Assembly (NCBI GenBank): GCA_023445445.1
Contig: JAEXLD010000118.1
Location: 62,001 to 126,000 of the forward strand
Length of the DNA: 64,000 nt
Direction: 5' to 3'
DNA from: Bacillota bacterium
Lineage (GTDB): Bacteria > Bacillota > Clostridia > Clostridiales > Clostridiaceae
Below, piece after piece: positions 17,370 to 25,949 of the stretch. The notes below the pieces were generated by a model. The model saw nothing but the letters and a program-made list of their open reading frames with translations, was not told the origin of the DNA and did no database searches. The translations under genes were made by a program, and so were the position numbers. The stretch's first letter is position 1; every line of letters begins with the position of its first letter.

Positions 17370-19505
17370 ATGAAGGTAATTAAAAGAGACGGCAGAATCA
17401 AGGAATTTGACTTAAGAAGGATAAATGAAGCAATTAAAAAGGCATATGATGAGGTTAATCCTGCATGGGGAGATGAACAAGAGTTAGAAAGTGTTATGGA
17501 TGATATTTTCTCGGTAATCTCATCAGCAGAGGAAGAATATTTTTCAGTAGAAGATATACAAGATATAATTATTGATACTTTAAAGAATTATAATGCAGAT
17601 GTTGCAAGAGTTTATAGTGAATATAGAGAAGAAAGAACAAGATCAAGAAATTTTAAAACAGAATTATTGAAAGAAATTTCTGGATTGTTAGATAATAGCA
17701 ATATTTCTGTTCTAACTGAAAATTCAAATAAGCAATCTCAATTAGCATCCACACAAAGAGATTTAATCGCAGGTGAAGTTAGTAAATATATATCAAAAAA
17801 TACCCTTATTCCCAAACATTTAATGGAGGCACATAATAAAGGAATTATAAAAATACATGATTTAGATTATTTTCTTCAACCAATATATAATTGTGAATTA
17901 ATAAATATTGAAGATATGTTACAAAACGGCACAGTTATTAATAAAAAGAAAATAGATAAACCTAAATCATTAAGAACGGCAATGACACTAGTGACTCAAA
18001 TTTCAGCACAAGTAGCTTCTTCAACTTATGGTGGACAAACCATTACGCTATCTCATCTAGCACCATTTGTTAGAATAAGTAAAGAAAAAATAAATAAAAA
18101 ATATAAAGACATGAATTTACCGATAACTAACGATAAGTTAGATGAGTTAATAATGAAGGAACTTAAAGATGAAATTAAAGATTCCGTTCAAACTTTTAAT
18201 TATCAAGTATCTACTTTAATGACTGTAAATGGGCAATCACCATTTATATCAGTGGCAATGTACATATCAGAAAACCCAGAATACGAAGAAGAAACTGTTT
18301 TGTTGATTGAAGAGTTTTTAAAACAAAGAATTGAAGGGATGAAGAATGAATATGGTGTAATTGCAACTCAAACATTCCCTAAATTGTTGTATTTCTTAGA
18401 TGAAAATAATACATATAAAGGTAGTAAATACTTTTGGTTAACAGAATTAGCTGTAAAATCCGTATCAGTAAGGATGTCACCAGATTTTATATCTGTAAAG
18501 AAAATGAAAGAATTAACAGGATATGCATTCCCTTGCATGGGATGTAGGGCATTTTTAAGCCCATTCAAAGACGAAAGTGGAAATGCTATATTTTATGGTC
18601 GTGGAAATCTAGGAGTTTGTACTATATCGTTGGCACATGTTGCGTTAAGTTCAGAAGGAGATATAAATAAATTTTGGAATTTATTAGATGAAAGACTTGA
18701 ATTATGTAGAGAAGTATCTGAATTAAGATATAATAAATTAAAAGGCGTTAAAGCTAACGTTGCACCTATTTTATGGCAACATGGTGCTATATCGAGGTTA
18801 GATGCAGATGATGACATACTAAAGGCTATAGACGAAAGAGGATTTACAGTCACTATAGGTTATAGTGCAATATATGAGACGGTAAAATATTTGACAGGAA
18901 AATCACATACAACAAAGGAAGGATTTGAATTAGCCGAAGAAATAATGAAGCATTTAAGAGATAAATGTGAAGAGTTTAAGTCAGGTTATCCTAATTTAAA
19001 ATTTGCTCTATATGGGACACCTCAAGAATCGACTGCTGAATGGTTTAATGATAGATTACGTAAACAATTTGGCGACATTGAAGATATAACAACTAAGGGC
19101 TTTGTCACAAATTCATACCACATTGATGTCAGAGAAGAAATTGATGCTTTTGAAAAATTAAGAATTGAATCAGAGTTGCAAAAATACTCAACAGGTGGAG
19201 CTGTTAGTTATATCGAAACACATAATATGCAAAAGAACCCAGAAGCGTTATTACAAGTAGTTCAGTATATATATGAGACAATCATGTATGCGGAAATCAA
19301 CTTTGAAAGTGATGTTTGCGGGGTGTGTAAATATATGGGCATTATGGATAATGACTCTGTAACTCTGGATTGGGTTTGTCCTCAGTGTGGAAATAGAGAT
19401 CAAAACAAACTAAGCGTTATTCGTAGAACGTGTGGATACCTTTCAGAAACAATATGGACAAAAGGCAGAAAGTTGGATATTCTCAATAGGGTAAAACATT
19501 TATAG
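17370..19505 (+). CDS. nrdD: Anaerobic (class III) ribonucleoside-triphosphate reductase
   Basis: Oxygen-sensitive enzyme that reduces ribonucleoside triphosphates to deoxynucleotides, 711 aa. An ATP-cone regulatory domain covers about residues 1-90. The catalytic barrel includes CMGCRAF. The C-terminal zinc site has CGVC and CPQC. The glycyl-radical loop RRTCGYL places the radical glycine at 689. It is followed 11 bases later by its activase nrdG. GGAGGAG precedes the ATG. It implies that the host grows anaerobically. Confidence 0.95.
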   Translation: MKVIKRDGRIKEFDLRRINEAIKKAYDEVNPAWGDEQELESVMDDIFSVISSAEEEYFSVEDIQDIIIDTLKNYNADVARVYSEYREERTRSRNFKTELLKEISGLLDNSNISVLTENSNKQSQLASTQRDLIAGEVSKYISKNTLIPKHLMEAHNKGIIKIHDLDYFLQPIYNCELINIEDMLQNGTVINKKKIDKPKSLRTAMTLVTQISAQVASSTYGGQTITLSHLAPFVRISKEKINKKYKDMNLPITNDKLDELIMKELKDEIKDSVQTFNYQVSTLMTVNGQSPFISVAMYISENPEYEEETVLLIEEFLKQRIEGMKNEYGVIATQTFPKLLYFLDENNTYKGSKYFWLTELAVKSVSVRMSPDFISVKKMKELTGYAFPCMGCRAFLSPFKDESGNAIFYGRGNLGVCTISLAHVALSSEGDINKFWNLLDERLELCREVSELRYNKLKGVKANVAPILWQHGAISRLDADDDILKAIDERGFTVTIGYSAIYETVKYLTGKSHTTKEGFELAEEIMKHLRDKCEEFKSGYPNLKFALYGTPQESTAEWFNDRLRKQFGDIEDITTKGFVTNSYHIDVREEIDAFEKLRIESELQKYSTGGAVSYIETHNMQKNPEALLQVVQYIYETIMYAEINFESDVCGVCKYMGIMDNDSVTLDWVCPQCGNRDQNKLSVIRRTCGYLSETIWTKGRKLDILNRVKHL

Positions 19506-19516
19506 AGGGTGATGAA

Positions 19517-20014
19517 ATGAATTATGCAGACATAAAAAAATACGATACAGCAAATGCCGTTGGCATTAATACGAGCGTGTATTTTTCAGGATGCAAATTT
19601 AATTGCAACGGTTGCTTTAATAAAATTGCACAAGTTTTTTCATATGGTAAAGAGTACACAAAAGAGATTGAGGATTTAATAATAGAATATGTGAGTGATA
19701 AAAATGTTAAGGGACTTTGTTTGTTAGGTGGAGAAGTTTTTCAACAAGATCTTAATAAAATTTATAATCTTGTAAAAAGGGTGAAATTTTTTACAGATAA
19801 ACCCATATGGGTATGGAGTGGCTACACATGGGAGCAATTAATTAAGGATGATTTCAAACTAGATATATTAAAATACATAGACGTTTTAATTGATGGTAGA
19901 TTTGAATTGGATAAAAAAGATTTAAATTTAAGGTTTAGAGGTTCAAGTAATCAAAGAATTATAGATGTACAAAAAAGCCTTAAGCAAAATAAAATAATAG
20001 AATTTTTATATTAA
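19517..20014 (+). CDS. nrdG: Anaerobic ribonucleotide reductase activating protein (radical SAM)
   Basis: Radical-SAM activase that installs the glycyl radical on NrdD. The CX3CX2C cluster motif is C26, C30 and C33 (GCKFNCNGCFN). The next conserved element, GLCLLGGEVF, is the SAM-binding GGE-type motif. Length 165 aa is normal for the family. It is in operon with nrdD. Confidence 0.93.
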   Translation: MNYADIKKYDTANAVGINTSVYFSGCKFNCNGCFNKIAQVFSYGKEYTKEIEDLIIEYVSDKNVKGLCLLGGEVFQQDLNKIYNLVKRVKFFTDKPIWVWSGYTWEQLIKDDFKLDILKYIDVLIDGRFELDKKDLNLRFRGSSNQRIIDVQKSLKQNKIIEFLY

Positions 20015-20030
20015 AGGAGATTAAAAAAAT

Positions 20031-20513
20031 ATGTTTAAAATAATATTGGTGTTATGGTTTTTGAGATTTTTTATAAATCTATTTACAAACAATTTTACAT
20101 TTAAATATTTATATAAAAGGTATTTAAAAAGTTTAGAGAGATACAATGTGACAAAAAGTGGTGATATAGACTCGATAGAGGAAGATGGTAAGATTGAGAT
20201 AATGTTAGAAGGGTTCTGTATAATCGTTGTTGGTATTTATAAGATTTTAATGCTAATAATTGGTTTAATAATGATGCTGACTATGGTTAAATACGATCCA
20301 ACACTTATAACAAAGATATTTATACTTTTAAATATTACATATATAATTGTATCAATGATAAAAGCTAAATTTGCTAAAAAGAAAGATGATAATCTTATTG
20401 AATCAACCAGAAAAACTATTTACGATATAGAAAGATTTTCTTTTTATAAGTTTATGTGTAGACTTATAAATGTTTTATATTGGGGTTATGCAATATATCT
20501 ATTATTCTTCTAA
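20031..20513 (+). CDS. Membrane protein of unknown function (160 aa)
   Basis: About four hydrophobic segments: one at the N-terminus, two around residues 62-105 and one near the C-terminus, with a charged loop between the first two. No family recognised. It is the last gene before promoter P3. Confidence 0.55.
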   Translation: MFKIILVLWFLRFFINLFTNNFTFKYLYKRYLKSLERYNVTKSGDIDSIEEDGKIEIMLEGFCIIVVGIYKILMLIIGLIMMLTMVKYDPTLITKIFILLNITYIIVSMIKAKFAKKKDDNLIESTRKTIYDIERFSFYKFMCRLINVLYWGYAIYLLFF

Positions 20514-20547
20514 TAGAATATTTGTTTAATAATTAATTAAAAACTTA

Positions 20548-20575
20548 TTGACTTCCTTACAGTATGTGGTAAAAT
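20548..20575 (+). promoter_or_regulatory. Phage promoter P3 (TTGACT-16-TAAAAT)
   Basis: -35 TTGACT at 20548-20553 and -10 TAAAAT at 20570-20575, with TGG before the -10. It follows AATTAATTAAAAACT, like P1, P2 and P4. It drives the dUTPase gene and its followers. Confidence 0.6.
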
Positions 20576-20592
20576 ATAAATTGTAAGGAAGT
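20551..20592 (+). promoter_or_regulatory. 11-bp perfect inverted repeat flanking the P3 -10 box
   Basis: ACTTCCTTACA at 20551-20561 and TGTAAGGAAGT at 20582-20592 are exact reverse complements 20 bases apart. The left arm starts inside the -35 box and the right arm covers the expected transcription start. This layout suits an operator bound by a dimeric repressor, with loop or bidentate binding. Confidence 0.55.
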
Positions 20593-20632
20593 TATTTCTT
20601 TATAATCAATTAAATGAAAAGGAGAAGATGAA

Positions 20633-21118
20633 ATGAAGATTAGAATTAAATACTTTAATAATGCAACAAAATTACAAAAGATTGAGAAAGGTAACTGGAT
20701 AGACCTATATGCAAATGAAGATGTTTTTGTACCACAAGGAGAAAAAGCAATGATTCCATTGGGAATAGCTTTAGAGTTACCTAAAGGGTGGGAGGCTCAT
20801 GTAGTGCCAAGATCAAGCACATTCAAGACATGGGGAATAATACAAACTAATCACATGGGCGTAATTGATGATACATATATAGGAGATAATGATATGTGGT
20901 GGTTCCCAGCCTATTGTTTAAAAGGTAAGGAACATAAGGTAGAAACTGAACCTCACTCTACAACATATCCATTGGGAGTTAAAGGAACTTGGATTAGAAA
21001 AGGGGATAAAATTTGCCAATTTAGAATAATGGAAGTTATGCCTGAAATAGAATTTGAAGAAGTAGAACATTTTGGCAATGTTGATCGTTCAGGATTTGGT
21101 TCTACGGGAGCTAGGTAA
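20633..21118 (+). CDS. dut: Deoxyuridine triphosphatase (dUTPase)
   Basis: Hydrolyses dUTP to dUMP, keeping uracil out of DNA and feeding thymidylate synthesis. All five trimeric-dUTPase motifs are visible: WIDLYA, PRSST, GVIDDTYIGDN, GDKICQF and the C-terminal RSGFGSTG. Length 161 aa is typical. First gene after promoter P3, with AAAAGGAGAAG before the ATG. Confidence 0.92.
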   Translation: MKIRIKYFNNATKLQKIEKGNWIDLYANEDVFVPQGEKAMIPLGIALELPKGWEAHVVPRSSTFKTWGIIQTNHMGVIDDTYIGDNDMWWFPAYCLKGKEHKVETEPHSTTYPLGVKGTWIRKGDKICQFRIMEVMPEIEFEEVEHFGNVDRSGFGSTGAR

Positions 21119-21119
21119 T

Positions 21120-21362
21120 ATGTATAATGCAAGAATATTAAATAATAAACTTCTATGTGGACATTGTGGAAGTAATAAAATATCTGGAATAAGAGATTAT
21201 AAAGAGGTCTTTATGAACGATATCGCTTACACTATGTTTCAAGTAAAGTGTTACTCATGTAACTCTGATAATAGATATTTAGCCGACGTTACTTTGGAAG
21301 GTACAACTAGATATGAGATAAATCATAAAATAACTGACATGAAACAATACAATAATAATTAA
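21120..21362 (+). CDS. Zinc-ribbon protein (80 aa)
   Basis: CGHCG near residue 13 and CYSC near residue 44 form a zinc ribbon. The gene starts one base after the dUTPase stop at ATG 21120; the frame open from 21072 is inside dUTPase. It ends in three Asn from the AATAATTAATTAA element. Confidence 0.5.
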   Translation: MYNARILNNKLLCGHCGSNKISGIRDYKEVFMNDIAYTMFQVKCYSCNSDNRYLADVTLEGTTRYEINHKITDMKQYNNN

Positions 21363-21425
21363 TTAAAATAGTAGATTTATAAAGTAAGTAAGTTGATATT
21401 ATTACGAATCGTAATGGAGGTAGGA

Positions 21426-21710
21426 ATGAAAAAAAGAGCAATGAAAAAATGGATACCCAAAGGTGCATATTGTCATGGAAATGGGACTAAAAAGCATCCT
21501 AATTGTAAATGGAGAAAGTATATAACCACTATAAAAAGGAATAAGAGCAATTGCGAATATTCGAATGAATGTAAAGAAGAGTGTTGGAGCAAACCTAATA
21601 ACTCATGTTATCATGTGGTTTATAAATGTGAATATATGAAATACATTGATTGGACACAAGATAGTTTACTTTGGGACGCTTGTAAAGAATGTGGAATAAA
21701 AGATTATTAA
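21426..21710 (+). CDS. Cys-rich small protein (94 aa)
   Basis: Ten cysteines and several His, strongly basic N-terminus (MKKRAMKKW). It may bind one or more zinc ions. ATG 21426 follows GGAGG at 21416-21420. Function unknown. Confidence 0.5.
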   Translation: MKKRAMKKWIPKGAYCHGNGTKKHPNCKWRKYITTIKRNKSNCEYSNECKEECWSKPNNSCYHVVYKCEYMKYIDWTQDSLLWDACKECGIKDY

Positions 21711-21738
21711 TTCGAAATTTAGAAAAGGAGTGAATATA

Positions 21739-21927
21739 TTGTTGGACAATATTTATGTTGGTTGTAAAAGATGTGCCTATAAAAAAGTTGATGTAATGTC
21801 GGTCAGAGAAGAAACAGTAAAATATGAAGGCAAAGAAATTCCAACAGCAACAATAACTTATATCTGTCCTAGTTGTGGATGGATTGAGGATGATGAACAT
21901 TATTTATATAAGAAGAAAGTGAAATAA
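21739..21927 (+). CDS. Zinc-ribbon protein (62 aa)
   Basis: TTG start eight bases after AAAAGGAG at 21723-21730. CKRC near residue 9 and CPSCG near residue 45 give a zinc ribbon. Function unknown. Confidence 0.5.
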   Translation: MLDNIYVGCKRCAYKKVDVMSVREETVKYEGKEIPTATITYICPSCGWIEDDEHYLYKKKVK

Positions 21928-21941
21928 TTGGAGGATTAATA

Positions 21942-22511
21942 ATGCAATACAACATACAAATAATGAGCAAGGATGAAATGACTTTATTTTCAACTAAAGA
22001 TTTAGCCAAAGATTATATTGTAATATCAATAAATGACACAGGATACAATACAGTAATTTATAAAAACAAACATATAGTAGATAGGTTAAAGTTATGGTTT
22101 GACGATATTTTCTTAAAGGAACATGAAGATGAAGATTTAAAATTAATGATACCAACAGATGCACAAAAGATAAAGAATTTTATAGATACATATAAGAATA
22201 AAATAAATAATATTATAGTTCATTGTACTGCTGGAATAAGTAGAAGCGGAGCTGTAGGTTGTGCTTTATCTAGGTATTTAAATGGGGATGATGAATATTT
22301 ATTAGCAACAGGAAAATACATCCCTAATAAACACGTTTATAAATTAATGTGTGAAGTATTGAGTTTAGATTATTCAGAAGAAATGTTTAAAGAGAAGCTA
22401 AGGATAAGAAATAAAGGTAATAGAAGCAATTTAAAGGGTTACGGGGATTATGGTATAGATTTGAATGATATGTTTTGCGATGTGACAATAAAGGAGGATT
22501 TAAATGAGTAG
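21942..22511 (+). CDS. Dual-specificity/tyrosine phosphatase-like protein
   Basis: 189-aa cysteine-phosphatase. The signature HCTAGISRSG (H94, C95, R101) is the HCX5R phosphate loop of protein tyrosine and dual-specificity phosphatases, followed by the usual helix GCALSRYL. The substrate is unknown; phage copies may act on phosphoproteins, nucleotides or RNA 5' ends. GGAGG precedes the ATG. Its 3' end overlaps the next small gene. Confidence 0.75.
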   Translation: MQYNIQIMSKDEMTLFSTKDLAKDYIVISINDTGYNTVIYKNKHIVDRLKLWFDDIFLKEHEDEDLKLMIPTDAQKIKNFIDTYKNKINNIIVHCTAGISRSGAVGCALSRYLNGDDEYLLATGKYIPNKHVYKLMCEVLSLDYSEEMFKEKLRIRNKGNRSNLKGYGDYGIDLNDMFCDVTIKEDLNE

Positions 22512-22629
22512 ATTAGATTTTGAATTGAAGATAGCAGATTTATTAGATGAAGCTAATGGTAAATTAAAAAGCGAAGATTTCAATAAGTTATTAGCTAACT
22601 TGAAGGAGGTTGTCGAGGACTATGAATAA
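22504..22629 (+). CDS. Small acidic helical protein (41 aa)
   Basis: Overlaps the phosphatase gene by 8 bases, with AAGGAGGA inside that gene as its ribosome site. Predicted helical hairpin, function unknown. Confidence 0.45.
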   Translation: MSRLDFELKIADLLDEANGKLKSEDFNKLLANLKEVVEDYE

Positions 22630-22665
22630 TGTGGCAATAGAATGTAGTAAGGTAGGTGAGAGAAC

Positions 22666-22887
22666 TTGATTAATAAAAGATTCGAAGAATTACTTAGAAT
22701 AAATAACAGACAAGACTTTGAAAGTAAATTTCTTATAAATGGTGACAGTTCCTGTGCTTTTCTTCGTACCAAAGATGGAGATTTTGAATGTGAGTGCCCT
22801 TGGATAAAGAGATGTAATCCTAAAGATGATTGCATGGAATGTTGGGAAAATGCAATACAAAACTCAAAATTTAATGGGGAATATTAG
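22666..22887 (+). CDS. Cys-rich protein (73 aa)
   Basis: TTG start after AAGGTAGGTGAGAG. Six Cys in the second half (CECPWIKRC ... CMEC) suggest metal binding. Function unknown. Confidence 0.45.
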   Translation: MINKRFEELLRINNRQDFESKFLINGDSSCAFLRTKDGDFECECPWIKRCNPKDDCMECWENAIQNSKFNGEY

Positions 22888-22948
22888 TTTATAATACAAA
22901 TAATAAAACGCACTCGATGTTGTTACAAAGTAAAGGAGTTAAGAAATA

Positions 22949-23287
22949 ATGTGTATTAAATTAAGTGAATTAAAAAATGATGAAATGTTATTAGTTGGAG
23001 AAAATCTTGTAATTGAGAAAGAAGATTTTGTTAAGGAAATAGAAGAGCATGGAGGGAAAGAAGTATATACAACTACAGAATACAGAGCCAGTATTAATGC
23101 TAAAGATATGCTAGAGAGTGCAATAGATTGTGAAGCTTCTAATATGTACGAGGATTGGGAATATGATATATGGGAAGATATAAGCGAAGAAGATATAAAT
23201 GAACTTCAAAATATTTTAAATAGAATATTAAATGGAAGTAGAAATATTTCTTATATCTCAGATAAGAAAATAGAAATTGATATTTAG
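22949..23287 (+). CDS. Hypothetical acidic protein (112 aa)
   Basis: Strongly acidic protein (many Glu/Asp in the central WEYDIWEDISEED part) with AAAGGAG before its ATG. Acidic phage proteins sometimes mimic DNA, but nothing specific supports that here. Confidence 0.5.
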   Translation: MCIKLSELKNDEMLLVGENLVIEKEDFVKEIEEHGGKEVYTTTEYRASINAKDMLESAIDCEASNMYEDWEYDIWEDISEEDINELQNILNRILNGSRNISYISDKKIEIDI

Positions 23288-23353
23288 TAATACTCATTTT
23301 AAAAATTAAACGCAAATTGTAAATATTACGAATTAAGGAAAAGGGGAATCAAT

Positions 23354-23530
23354 ATGAATAGAGCAGAAGCAAGAGTAAAAAACTTTCAGAACTCAAATTC
23401 TCAATTAAAACCTTCAAATGACATGAGCCTAGGAAATAGTGGGATATTCTCTTTTCTAAGTCACACGAAGGCTTATATGGATGAATGTGGTTTAGCAAGA
23501 AATATGGGAAGAAAAAAGAAAAGAAAGTAA
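23354..23530 (+). CDS. Small basic protein (58 aa)
   Basis: Ends in the strongly basic GRKKKRK. AAAAGGGG precedes the ATG. Possibly nucleic-acid binding; family not recognised. Confidence 0.45.
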   Translation: MNRAEARVKNFQNSNSQLKPSNDMSLGNSGIFSFLSHTKAYMDECGLARNMGRKKKRK

Positions 23531-23599
23531 CACGCAATTCAGAAACAATACTTAAAACTAAGATTTTAATAAAAAATTAATTAAAAAGGATGTGAATAA

Positions 23600-23776
23600 A
23601 TGAGATGTTGTAATTGTAAATATTACACCGAATGGCAAGGATATTCAGACTATGGAAACAGATGTGACAAATTTGGATTTGAATATTTTCATAGTTGTTA
23701 TGAAAGAGAATGTCAATACATAACTGATGATTATTGCCTTACAGATGAAGGGATTTATTTAAGTGAAATATTATAA
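23600..23776 (+). CDS. Cys-rich small protein (58 aa)
   Basis: Seven Cys, opening with CCNC and continuing with C-x10-C patterns; likely a compact zinc-bound fold. AAAAAGGATGTG before the ATG. Function unknown. Confidence 0.45.
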   Translation: MRCCNCKYYTEWQGYSDYGNRCDKFGFEYFHSCYERECQYITDDYCLTDEGIYLSEIL

Positions 23777-23790
23777 AGAAGGTGAAATAA

Positions 23791-23901
23791 ATGATAGAAA
23801 AGTTTTATAAATGGCTTACAGGAAGATGTTGGCATAAGTGGTCGTTAGAAAATGGTAGTGCAAGTTTTTATTATTGTATGAAATGTGGAAAGAGAAAGTA
23901 G
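23791..23901 (+). CDS. Tiny Cys-containing protein (36 aa)
   Basis: Has GRCWHKW and CMKCGKRK: one Cys-His and one CxxC pair, enough for a single zinc site. GAAGGTG precedes the ATG. The following gene starts 12 bases after. Confidence 0.4.
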   Translation: MIEKFYKWLTGRCWHKWSLENGSASFYYCMKCGKRK

Positions 23902-23912
23902 AGGTGAATTTT

Positions 23913-24164
23913 ATGAATATGGATATAATTTATGTAGTTTATTTTGATGGAGAAATGTATAAAGATAGAGGTAGAAAATCAACTTATTTAAAGTTGGGAA
24001 ATGCAAAGCAAATAGTTAGTTCGGATTCCAAATATATAGCTCAATGTATGTGCGAAAATGAGAAAATTGATTGGTATGATTTAGACAAAAAACAAAGGGA
24101 AGAATGGGTAGATAAGGCTAAACAAAGATTTGAAATTAAAGAATTTGTAGAGAGGGTGAAGTAA
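23913..24164 (+). CDS. Hypothetical protein (83 aa)
   Basis: Starts at ATG 23913 after GAGGTGA; the frame from 23874 lies inside the preceding small gene. Alpha/beta protein with a charged helical C-terminus. Not recognised. Confidence 0.5.
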   Translation: MNMDIIYVVYFDGEMYKDRGRKSTYLKLGNAKQIVSSDSKYIAQCMCENEKIDWYDLDKKQREEWVDKAKQRFEIKEFVERVK

Positions 24165-24428
24165 ATGATTTTAAAAATACATTTAATAATATCAATATTA
24201 GCATATATATTCTTTTGGTTAACTATGCAAAGAATGATTGGAGCATATATAAAAGTGAATAAAGATAAGGAATTAAAAAATAAAAGTATTGGATTTATAA
24301 ACCACATAAGATTAACCATTATAATTTTAATTCCATTGCTAAATATAATGATGTTTTTAATTTATGCTAATATGTTTTGTTTTAAAGATGATGATGAATT
24401 ACTAGAAATACTTTCAAAAAATTTATAA
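24165..24428 (+). CDS. Small membrane protein (87 aa), two TM segments
   Basis: Two hydrophobic helices (about residues 2-24 and 43-66) with a basic loop. ATG directly follows the previous stop, with GAGGGTGA as ribosome site. Function unknown. Confidence 0.5.
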   Translation: MILKIHLIISILAYIFFWLTMQRMIGAYIKVNKDKELKNKSIGFINHIRLTIIILIPLLNIMMFLIYANMFCFKDDDELLEILSKNL

Positions 24429-24463
24429 AATTCGTGATTTAATAATTAATTCAAGGAGGAATT

Positions 24464-24937
24464 ATGAGAAGAAAAATAATGGCATTAGTAACTAATAAAA
24501 ATATTAAAGAAGGAGAAGTATATATTTCTCGCCACCATAATAAAGATAACGATACCGAAATGATAAGGCTTGGAAGTATGGATAGTCCCCAATACATATA
24601 TGAACCTACATCTAATTTTAAAGAACTACCAAGAGATGTAGAGTTTTATGAATTTGGAAATAACGATTATTATTTGTTAGCACTAGTTGATAGATTAGAA
24701 AGTAATAAAAGAAAAAAGGCAATGGAGATATATTGGGAACATATAGGCGATGGGGACTTTGATAATTTTGATTCATTCTATTGTCAAAGTGGAATTTACC
24801 CTATAGAAATAACAGAGGAGACAGCATTGCTAAAATGGTATAGTGTAAATAAAAAGGAAACTGTAGAAAAAGCTCATAGAGAATTTTATATAAACTTAGA
24901 GGATGATGCATTGCTAATAGATGGAGACTTACTATAA
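24464..24937 (+). CDS. Hypothetical protein (157 aa)
   Basis: Acidic soluble protein, AAGGAGG before the ATG. No motif recognised. Confidence 0.55.
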   Translation: MRRKIMALVTNKNIKEGEVYISRHHNKDNDTEMIRLGSMDSPQYIYEPTSNFKELPRDVEFYEFGNNDYYLLALVDRLESNKRKKAMEIYWEHIGDGDFDNFDSFYCQSGIYPIEITEETALLKWYSVNKKETVEKAHREFYINLEDDALLIDGDLL

Positions 24938-24949
24938 AGGAGTGATTTA

Positions 24950-25339
24950 ATGAGAATTATAATAGCAGGTTCAAGAGATTTTAATGATTATAATAAACTT
25001 AAATCTGAAACGTTAAGAATAGTCAAGGAATTGAATTTCAAAGATTATAATACAAAAAGAGAAAATGTAGAAATAATTAGTGGTACTGCAAGAGGAGCTG
25101 ACCAATTAGGTGAAAGATTTGCTAAAGAATACAAATTAAACTTGGTTAAGTTTCCTGCCAATTGGGATAGCTTCGGAAAGCGAGCTGGTTATTTAAGAAA
25201 TGCCGAAATGAGTAAATATGCTAAACAAGATGCAGAATTAGGTGTATTGATAGCGTTTTGGAATGGGAGTAAAGGAACTAAACATATGATAGATTTAGCG
25301 ACCAAAGATGGTTTGAAAGTTTATGTTGTGAAATTTTAA
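24950..25339 (+). CDS. SLOG superfamily (DUF2493/YAcAr) protein
   Basis: 129-aa Rossmann-like protein. It starts with RIIIAGSRDF, has the SGTARGAD nucleotide-binding loop and ends with FWNGSKGTKHMI, the characteristic order for the DUF2493 (YAcAr) branch of the SLOG superfamily. SLOG proteins bind nucleotides or their derivatives and occur in defence and counter-defence settings, which makes a signal-ligand role plausible but unproven. GGAG ribosome site. Confidence 0.75.
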   Translation: MRIIIAGSRDFNDYNKLKSETLRIVKELNFKDYNTKRENVEIISGTARGADQLGERFAKEYKLNLVKFPANWDSFGKRAGYLRNAEMSKYAKQDAELGVLIAFWNGSKGTKHMIDLATKDGLKVYVVKF

Positions 25340-25357
25340 AGGGGGATGATCTTAAAT

Positions 25358-25738
25358 ATGAAAGATATAATAATAGATAATAAATACATGAAACAAGTTA
25401 GATTAGTTGATGGTGTGTTAATAAACACATACAAATGTGAGTTTGGGTATGATGTGAGTTCTTGTATCAAAAGACCTAGAAAACAACTTGATAAAATAGA
25501 AGATTGCTTTTATAGTACAAAAGAAGTTCTAATAGATACATAGAAAAGTAAAGAGTATCCAGTAGGTACTATATTATATAAATCATACGCATCATATTAT
25601 CCAATACTGAAAATAAACGATAAGAAAGATTGGGATTGGGAAATTAAAACTACCGGAAATGCCTTTAGGGGGAACACTGAATCATTTAGATATTTATTGG
25701 ACTCAATATCAAATTTTATTGAATCAGAAACTATATAA
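25358..25738 (+). pseudogene. Interrupted gene: 61 codons, in-frame TAG, then 64 open codons
   Basis: An ORF from ATG 25358 stops at TAG 25541-25543. The same frame then stays open for 64 more codons to TAA 25736-25738. The downstream part contains EYPVGTILY, the motif of the small VGT proteins at 13829 and 15457, yet has no ATG or GTG start and no ribosome site of its own. Either a nonsense mutation split a 126-aa gene, or the TAG is read through. Other genes here (8698, 19503, 22885, 23899) end at TAG normally, so phage-wide recoding is unlikely. Confidence 0.55.
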
Positions 25739-25781
25739 AATGTGGATTTTAATAATTAATTAGATAAGGAGATAAACAGCC

Positions 25782-25949
25782 GTGAATAGAAATTTAACTT
25801 TATGTAAAATAGACATTGAAGAAGATTCTAATTGTAAAAACTGTTGTAAAGAATGTAATAGTAAATGTGAACAACAATGCATTTTCGATAAAAGAAGTGT
25901 TAAATGTGATAACCAAATTATAAACAAGGAGATTGAAAATGAAACTTAA
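25782..25949 (+). CDS. Cys-rich protein (55 aa)
   Basis: GTG start nine bases after AAGGAGA. Eight Cys, with the dense run CKNCCKECNSKCEQQC, suggest tight metal binding (metallothionein- or ferredoxin-like spacing). It overlaps the next gene by 11 bases. Confidence 0.45.
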   Translation: MNRNLTLCKIDIEEDSNCKNCCKECNSKCEQQCIFDKRSVKCDNQIINKEIENET

